This document shows, one piece after another, positions 47,491-52,483 of a stretch of 52,483 nucleotides of DNA. The stretch covers positions 1 to 52,483 of the forward strand of contig SVNX01000016.1 of the NCBI GenBank assembly GCA_015066665.1. Reading direction: 5' to 3'. The notes beneath the pieces were generated by a model, which saw only the letters and a list, made by a program, of their open reading frames with translations, had not been told where the DNA came from and ran no database searches. The translations under genes were made by a program, and so were the position numbers. Within the stretch, counting starts at the first letter, position 1, and every line of letters starts with the position of its first letter. Source of the DNA: Ruminococcus sp. GTDB taxonomy: Bacteria > Bacillota > Clostridia > Oscillospirales > Ruminococcaceae.

Positions 47491-50460
47491 TTATGAAGCT
47501 TTGAACGCCGCTCTCACAAAATTATACATGTGTGCACGAATGCAGTTGCCGCCATGGTAACCGCCGTCCACATAATGCCAGATGTGGGGGACGCCATTGC
47601 TTGTCAGGATGTTATGGTAGCCGGAAGGTGTGGAGTAAACCACTTCATCATTGGAACCGGCTGTCAGCAGCAGCAGATAGGGGGATTCGCCTGTGAATTT
47701 GAAATCGTTCTCTGCAATCAGTCCCGGAGAAACACCCGGTGCCGGACAAATCGCTCCCACATATCCAAACAGATCGGGGCGCTTGTTGGCGATATACAGC
47801 GATTCTCTGCCGCCCATTGAAAAGCCCGTCAGGGCTGTGTTGTCCTTGCCTGTCAGTACGGAATAGTTCGCCTCAATATAAGGCATCAGATCGTTCGTCA
47901 GCTCGTTGATGAAATTGTCATATGCGGCGTTGTTGGCGTCGTCCATTGCAGAACAGGCGTCCTGTGTGGCACTTGCATAAATATACGGGTATACAACAAT
48001 CATTTCCTCCGCTTCACCGGCTGCAATCGCATTGCCGATGATCTGACGCAGACGCATGGTCTCATCCGTCTCGCTGGCGAGGGTGTCTTCATTCTGCCAG
48101 TAGCCGTGCATTGCATAGAGCACGGGATATTTCTTGTTTGTGGAGTAGCCGGCCGGCAGGAGAATATTGAAATTGCGGTTTCTCTTGCAGGTGTTCGAGT
48201 AGTAGCTCACCTTCTGCAGTGTGCCATAGGCACGGCCTGCCTGCTCGGTGCGCTCGGATTCCGGCTCCTTTTCCACCATTTTTGCCTGAACCTGTGCGGT
48301 GTATGCAGCCATAGAAACCTCCGTGGTGACATTCTGATTGCCGTTGGGATCGGCTGTGAATTTCTTGATTCTGCCCATCACAAAGTCCTGAATCTGCTTT
48401 GCATCATCGGCATCGATCTTGCCGTTCTTGTTGACATCAGCGGCAAGCTTTGCAGCGTCGGCGCTGAGGGACTTCTTCAGTGCCTTTCTGCAGGCAGCTG
48501 CATCAAATGCATTGATCACGCCGTCGCAGGTTACATCGCCAAGGAGATACTCAGTCACAGGCGGTGTGGTTGTGGGCTCTGTTGTGGGTTCGGTCGGAAT
48601 TTCGGGCTGTCCGGCGCCGTTGATGGTCACGCCGGGCAGAGCGCCGATGGCTTCGTCAATATAGAAATTATTGGTGGTATCTGCGGTTTCGATGTAGAGG
48701 GTCATGTTTGTGGCACCCTCGGGGATTTTATAATTCTTGTTGGCAAGTTGTGCCCATTCGCCCTTGACGCCGGTGACTTCGGCAATGGTCGAATACTGGG
48801 TTTCGCCGTTTGCATCGGTGTACTGAAGCTTCATGTAGAATGTATCGGTGGCATCGCCGTCGAAATAAGTCACATTCGCACTGAAGCTGAATTCCTGACC
48901 CGGCACGAAGGCAAGGGGATTGAGCGAGCGGGAAGCGCCGTTCCAGGCAGATTCACGGTTCTGGACAAGGAGAGCCTCGCTGCCGACATAGGCAGTTCTG
49001 CCGGAAGTCATGATGGTGGCAGCGCCACGGCCTTCCCATGTGCAGGTATCAGCCTCAAACTCGTCGTGGAAGTACCAGCCGTACTCGTTGGGCTTGGGCG
49101 TGGAGGGTGTATCGGAGGGCGGATCGGGGAGGGTGATGGAGCCGTCCTTCATGGTGACAACGAAGGTAGAAACGGACTGTGCGGGGAGATTTGCCCAGAA
49201 AGCAGAGCCGTCGTTCTCGAGGTTATTGGTCTTTGCGAGATTCTCGGAGCCGGAGGAACGGATGCGGTCGACATCGGTGATGGTACCGGAGGAGAATGTG
49301 AAGTGCTGTGTCACATCGGAAGTGCCCTTATTTACAGCAACAACGGTGATCTGGCTGTCACTGCCCTTGTAGGCGGAGATGAGCAGGCCGTCTGCGGGGG
49401 ATTCGGTGGCAGCGATACGCACGTCGCCGGGACGAACGTACTTGGAGTACTGTGCCATCATGTAGCCGCGCTTGGAGATGGAGCCATCCTCGAGCATCGG
49501 GCCGTAGCTGCGGCGGATATACCACCACACATAGGCGCTCATATTGCCGACAACGAGGCCGTTGTGGATGTTTTCGGCAACATCCAGTGCTTCCGGCCAT
49601 GTATTCGCATTCGATGTGCTGTTGGGAACGTAAACCTCAGTCATCCAGATTTCCTTGCCGCAGTTTTCGAGATCGTTGTAGTTCATCCAGTCTCTGGTTG
49701 TGCCGTAGAAATGCGTACCGAAGACATCGCAGTTGGCCATGGCCTTCTGGTTGTTGAGGATCTTGGAGTAATACTTTTTACCGCCGTCCTTGCCGCCGAG
49801 GATCCAGGAAGCATTTTCGGGGGAATACTGGAACGATTCGGGGGACATGACTCTGGTGCTTGTGATCTGGTCGCCGTAGTTGGCGAGGAAGTCGGTGGTT
49901 TCATCCGATGACCAGTATGTCCATTCGTGGGCATAGTCCGGCTCATTCTGAACGGAGATCGAATACAGATCGACGCCGTTGTTCTTCATATAGGTACCAA
50001 AATCGTTCAGATGCTTTGCATAGGCACCGTAATTGGAGCGGGGGAGATGGAGCTTGCCGTTGCTGCCGCCGGATTCAGCAAGGTTCGACGGAGGTTCCCA
50101 GGGGGAAGCGAAGACGGTAACACCATTTTCGGAAGCATATTTTGCGGTGGGAACAGCCAGATTCCACTGGTTCTGGTTGGGATTGACGAAGATACGCAGC
50201 ACAGTGAAGCCGAGCTGATTGTCGCCGTTGCCGAAGGCAGTCTCACGCTGAGCCTGCGTGAGATCCTGACCCGTCCACTCAGGGTGGTTGATGCCGCCGA
50301 AGCCGCGGATATTCTGGTAGGTGGTGTTGGCATTGATGACGCAGTCATCGGCCGCATAGGCCTGCTGCTCCGGCAGGAAAGCCGTTGCTGTAAAGAGCAT
50401 GGTGGAAGCCGTCAGACCGGCTACAAGCGATCTGAGTACTTTTTTCATAGAAATCTGCAT
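47491..50460 (-). CDS. Secreted multidomain xylanase: GH30 glucuronoxylanase - CBM22 - dockerin - CE1 esterase
   Basis: A 989-residue cellulosomal enzyme. A signal peptide (1-37) is followed by a GH30 catalytic domain (about 38-440) with acid/base Glu173 (SVQNEPD) and nucleophile Glu275 (IWMTEVY). The segment YVWWYIRRSYGPMLEDG is typical of GH30_8 enzymes, whose Arg contacts the methylglucuronic acid side chain of xylan. A CBM22-like module (about 460-610) and a Pro/Thr linker follow. The type I dockerin (about 640-700) has two calcium loops (DVTCDGVINAFD and DVNKNGKIDADD). The C-terminal CE1-like esterase (about 745-989) has Ser881 in GFSMGG, Asp938 and His969, suited to removing feruloyl or acetyl groups. 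The start has AAAGGAG. Coupled xylanase and esterase would attack decorated arabinoxylan. Confidence 0.92.
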   Translation of the reverse strand: MQISMKKVLRSLVAGLTASTMLFTATAFLPEQQAYAADDCVINANTTYQNIRGFGGINHPEWTGQDLTQAQRETAFGNGDNQLGFTVLRIFVNPNQNQWNLAVPTAKYASENGVTVFASPWEPPSNLAESGGSNGKLHLPRSNYGAYAKHLNDFGTYMKNNGVDLYSISVQNEPDYAHEWTYWSSDETTDFLANYGDQITSTRVMSPESFQYSPENASWILGGKDGGKKYYSKILNNQKAMANCDVFGTHFYGTTRDWMNYNDLENCGKEIWMTEVYVPNSTSNANTWPEALDVAENIHNGLVVGNMSAYVWWYIRRSYGPMLEDGSISKRGYMMAQYSKYVRPGDVRIAATESPADGLLISAYKGSDSQITVVAVNKGTSDVTQHFTFSSGTITDVDRIRSSGSENLAKTNNLENDGSAFWANLPAQSVSTFVVTMKDGSITLPDPPSDTPSTPKPNEYGWYFHDEFEADTCTWEGRGAATIMTSGRTAYVGSEALLVQNRESAWNGASRSLNPLAFVPGQEFSFSANVTYFDGDATDTFYMKLQYTDANGETQYSTIAEVTGVKGEWAQLANKNYKIPEGATNMTLYIETADTTNNFYIDEAIGALPGVTINGAGQPEIPTEPTTEPTTTPPVTEYLLGDVTCDGVINAFDAAACRKALKKSLSADAAKLAADVNKNGKIDADDAKQIQDFVMGRIKKFTADPNGNQNVTTEVSMAAYTAQVQAKMVEKEPESERTEQAGRAYGTLQKVSYYSNTCKRNRNFNILLPAGYSTNKKYPVLYAMHGYWQNEDTLASETDETMRLRQIIGNAIAAGEAEEMIVVYPYIYASATQDACSAMDDANNAAYDNFINELTNDLMPYIEANYSVLTGKDNTALTGFSMGGRESLYIANKRPDLFGYVGAICPAPGVSPGLIAENDFKFTGESPYLLLLTAGSNDEVVYSTPSGYHNILTSNGVPHIWHYVDGGYHGGNCIRAHMYNFVRAAFKAS

Positions 50461-50517
50461 AAAATTACTCCTTTATATTCGTTGGTTTCTGAAGAGACGG
50501 TAACTCTTCATAGGAAG

Positions 50518-50552
50518 GCGACCCCGCTGCCGGGGGGCGACTGCGGGGTCTG
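50518..50552. terminator. GC-rich hairpin between the two xylanolytic genes
   Basis: GACCCCGC (50520-50527) pairs with GCGGGGTC (50543-50550), loop partly paired. There is no long T run; it may terminate or stabilise the GH43 transcript, which ends just to the right. Confidence 0.55.
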
Positions 50553-50583
50553 TATGAAAATGTTCAGAAAGGGGTTGGCAAAA

Positions 50584-52483
50584 TTATTCGAAGTACCACC
50601 AGTCAAATTCCATCTGACCGCTGAATACGAAGCAGACATCCTTGGTGCCGCTCACGCTGTTTACGGGAACGGTGATCTCGGACATACCGCCTGCGGGCAC
50701 TTCCACATAACCGATCACATCGCCCTTGGGACCGCCTGCGCAGACCTTGATGGCAGCGCCGCTGCCCGAGGATGCTCTGACTGTCAGGCTCTTGCAGCCC
50801 TTGGAGAAGTTTGCACCTGTTACCTTGACCCAGTCACCGGCACCGATGTCTGTGACAACGGTATCGCCCAGACCGGAAACATTGATGCCGGCCTGATGGG
50901 ACATGGTCTCAGCCTGAACCTTCTGATAGGGATTCAGTGTCTGAAGCTGCGGGATGGCAGTCATGGTGCCGGTTACCGCATTCATCTTCGTGCCGCTCAT
51001 GGTGATTTCATTCACCTGGGGGCTTCTGTAGTTGAAGTCGATGCCCATTGCACCGGCTACGGGACGGGAGTGATAGAACAGGTAGAGCTTGTTGTTCAGT
51101 TCTACGATGGAGTGATGGTTGTTGCCGTAGTAACCGAAGAAGACGCCCTGATTCTTGAAGAGCTCGCCGCCGTAGGTGTACGGGCCCATGGGGTTGTCTG
51201 CTACCATGTACTCAATGGCACCGCTGGTCAGACCGAGGTTGTTGCCGCCGGTATTCCAGTTGGAGCAGTAGGTGTAGTAGTACTTGTTGCCGATCTTGTT
51301 GAGACCGGAATCCTCGAAGAGATAGGGAGGATTGAGAGTCTGGGGTGTGCCCACGATGCTGATCATGTCATCACCGAGCTGAACGATTCTTGCTGTGCCG
51401 GGATCGGCCTGCTTGCCTTCCGGAACGCCGCCGCCGAATGCAAGGTAGCCTGTGCCGTCATCATCCACGAAGACTGCGGGGTCAAAGAGCCATGTTACGT
51501 TGCCGCAGTTGGGCGTGGAGCGGGTGATCAGGCCGTGGCCGAGCGGGTCAGTCCAGGGGCCGGTGGGGGAGTCGGCAGTCAGAACGCTGACGCCGTTGCC
51601 GCCGTTGCAGAAGTACAGGAAGAACTTTTCCTTGCCGTTGATGGTCTTGTGTGCAGCGCAGGGGGCCCAGGAGTTGTTTGCCCACTTGGCAGCACCGTTC
51701 GAACCTGCTACCTGGATGATACCGTGGTCAGTCCAGTTGACCATGTCAGCGGAAGAAATACAGTTGATCTGGTTGATCTTGCCGTAGGTGTTATCCACGA
51801 GATTGCCGTTTGCGTCATACTCGAAGATATCGTTTGTCATGTAGACATATACACGGCCGTTGTATTCCATAACACCGGGGTCGGCGCCGAAACGCTGTGT
51901 GTACAGCGGATTGTTTTCGCCGTCCTTCTTGATGCTGGTGCCGGGGTTGATGCCGGAGAACAGTGCCTCCATCTTGGCGGTGTCAACGGAAGCCATGGGC
52001 TTCTCCACCACCGTAAACTTATCGATCTTAGCCATGATGAACTTGGCGAGCTGAACGATGTCGACAACCTCAACCTTGCCGCTCTCATCAACGTCGGCTG
52101 CAAGGGAATCCACATCAGCGACAAAGCCCTTGAGCAGACCCTTCTTCGCAGCTGCGAGGTCGAAACCGTTGATTCTGCCGTTGTGGTCAACGTCACCCTT
52201 GATGACGGTGGAAGGATCGATCGGAATTTCAGGCTGGCCGGGGCCGAGAATACCTGTGCCGCCCACTGCGCCGATGGCCTCATCGATGTAGAAATTATTC
52301 GTGGAATCGGCTGTTTCAATGTAGAGCTGCATCTGTGTGGCATCGGCCGGAATCTTGTAGTTTGCATTGTGGAGCTGTGCCCATTCACCCTTGACGCCGG
52401 TTACCTCTGCGATGGTGGAGTACTGGGTCTCGCCAGCGGCATCCACATACTGAAGCTTCATGTAGAAGGTGTCGGTCGGATTG
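50584..52483 (-). CDS. Secreted arabinoxylan-degrading enzyme: CBM22 - dockerin - GH43 - CBM6 (5' end outside window)
   Basis: Only the C-terminal ~630 residues are visible; the frame is open to the window edge, so signal peptide and upstream modules lie outside. Counting from the methionine codon at 52461, the end of a CBM22-like module (1-65) is followed by a type I dockerin (about 88-148, loops DVDHNGRINGFD and DVDESGKVEVVD), and a GH43 five-blade propeller (about 185-480) with Asp194 (GADPGV), Asp328 (LFDPAVF) and Glu383 (LFEDSGL). A C-terminal CBM6-like domain (about 490-625, QAETMSHQAGINV...DWWYFE) follows. It most likely removes arabinose from arabinoxylan or cleaves xylo-oligosaccharides. 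The CBM22-dockerin stretch is highly similar to that of the next gene, pointing to duplication. Confidence 0.9.
   Translation of the reverse strand, partial: NPTDTFYMKLQYVDAAGETQYSTIAEVTGVKGEWAQLHNANYKIPADATQMQLYIETADSTNNFYIDEAIGAVGGTGILGPGQPEIPIDPSTVIKGDVDHNGRINGFDLAAAKKGLLKGFVADVDSLAADVDESGKVEVVDIVQLAKFIMAKIDKFTVVEKPMASVDTAKMEALFSGINPGTSIKKDGENNPLYTQRFGADPGVMEYNGRVYVYMTNDIFEYDANGNLVDNTYGKINQINCISSADMVNWTDHGIIQVAGSNGAAKWANNSWAPCAAHKTINGKEKFFLYFCNGGNGVSVLTADSPTGPWTDPLGHGLITRSTPNCGNVTWLFDPAVFVDDDGTGYLAFGGGVPEGKQADPGTARIVQLGDDMISIVGTPQTLNPPYLFEDSGLNKIGNKYYYTYCSNWNTGGNNLGLTSGAIEYMVADNPMGPYTYGGELFKNQGVFFGYYGNNHHSIVELNNKLYLFYHSRPVAGAMGIDFNYRSPQVNEITMSGTKMNAVTGTMTAIPQLQTLNPYQKVQAETMSHQAGINVSGLGDTVVTDIGAGDWVKVTGANFSKGCKSLTVRASSGSGAAIKVCAGGPKGDVIGYVEVPAGGMSEITVPVNSVSGTKDVCFVFSGQMEFDWWYFE

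Noticed and set aside
48106-49911. Long plus-strand ORF (601 codons) inside the GH30 gene
   Set aside because: It is the antisense shadow of the GC-rich xylanase gene, whose domains and catalytic residues are clear on the minus strand.

Overview
The window looks like the chromosome of a fibre-degrading, cellulosome-forming Firmicute of the genus Ruminococcus or a close relative. This is inferred from two large secreted xylan-degrading enzymes with type I dockerins at the right end, an LPxTG-type surface protein at the left end, the Gram-positive style of ribosome binding sites and promoters, and a fairly GC-rich backbone. No species can be named from the sequence alone.

Layout. (1) 1-1652: the end of a sortase-anchored repeat protein with its terminators, a decayed serine recombinase, and a small MITE-like element. 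(2) 1653-36891: a complete siphovirus-type prophage of about 35.2 kb in a tRNA-Pro(GGG) gene, bounded by an exact 47-bp direct repeat (att core). (3) 36921-38137: the rplM-rpsI ribosomal protein operon with a strong promoter and a structured leader. (4) 38125-47111: a roughly 9-kb integrative mobilizable element (IME) in the 3' end of rpsI, bounded by a 13-bp direct repeat. (5) 47112-52483: the displaced rpsI terminator, a GC-rich intergenic repeat, then two leftward genes for dockerin-bearing xylanolytic enzymes (GH30-CBM22-dockerin-CE1, and CBM22-dockerin-GH43-CBM6, the latter cut by the window edge).

Prophage order. Leftward lysogeny genes come first: integrase, a membrane-anchored DUF4236/OB-fold protein, and a CI-like S24 repressor. 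A divergent switch follows with four copies of one operator. Rightward early genes are cro-like, antirepressor, small proteins, a cytosine-C5 methyltransferase, YqaJ exonuclease, DUF1351, RecT, SSB, a DUF927 ATPase, an SF2 helicase, VRR-NUC, many tiny zinc-ribbon ORFs and an ArpU/sigma-like late regulator. A terminator and an array of RNA hairpins, the last resembling a tRNA-Met without a T-arm, separate these from the late genes: terminase, portal, a minor head protein with a JAMM-like C-terminal domain, scaffold, capsid, connectors, tail tube, tail chaperones, tape measure, a tail protein carrying a dockerin, tail-tip proteins, holin, a leucine-rich-repeat protein and a SPOR-containing amidase.

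The IME carries a tyrosine integrase, MobV relaxase with a candidate oriT, an AAA ATPase, an excisionase-like protein, a DUF6809 protein, and an AT-rich cargo locus. That cargo reads as one single-chain nuclease-methyltransferase-specificity enzyme (AloI/CjeI-like type IIB) split by two frameshifts, one at a run of A.

Most notable observations: a dockerin inside a phage tail protein of a dockerin-using host; the JAMM-like extension on the head protein with an AT-rich small partner gene; the tRNA-like hairpin array upstream of the terminase; the evenly spaced operator array; and the rpsI integration site with its exchanged terminator.
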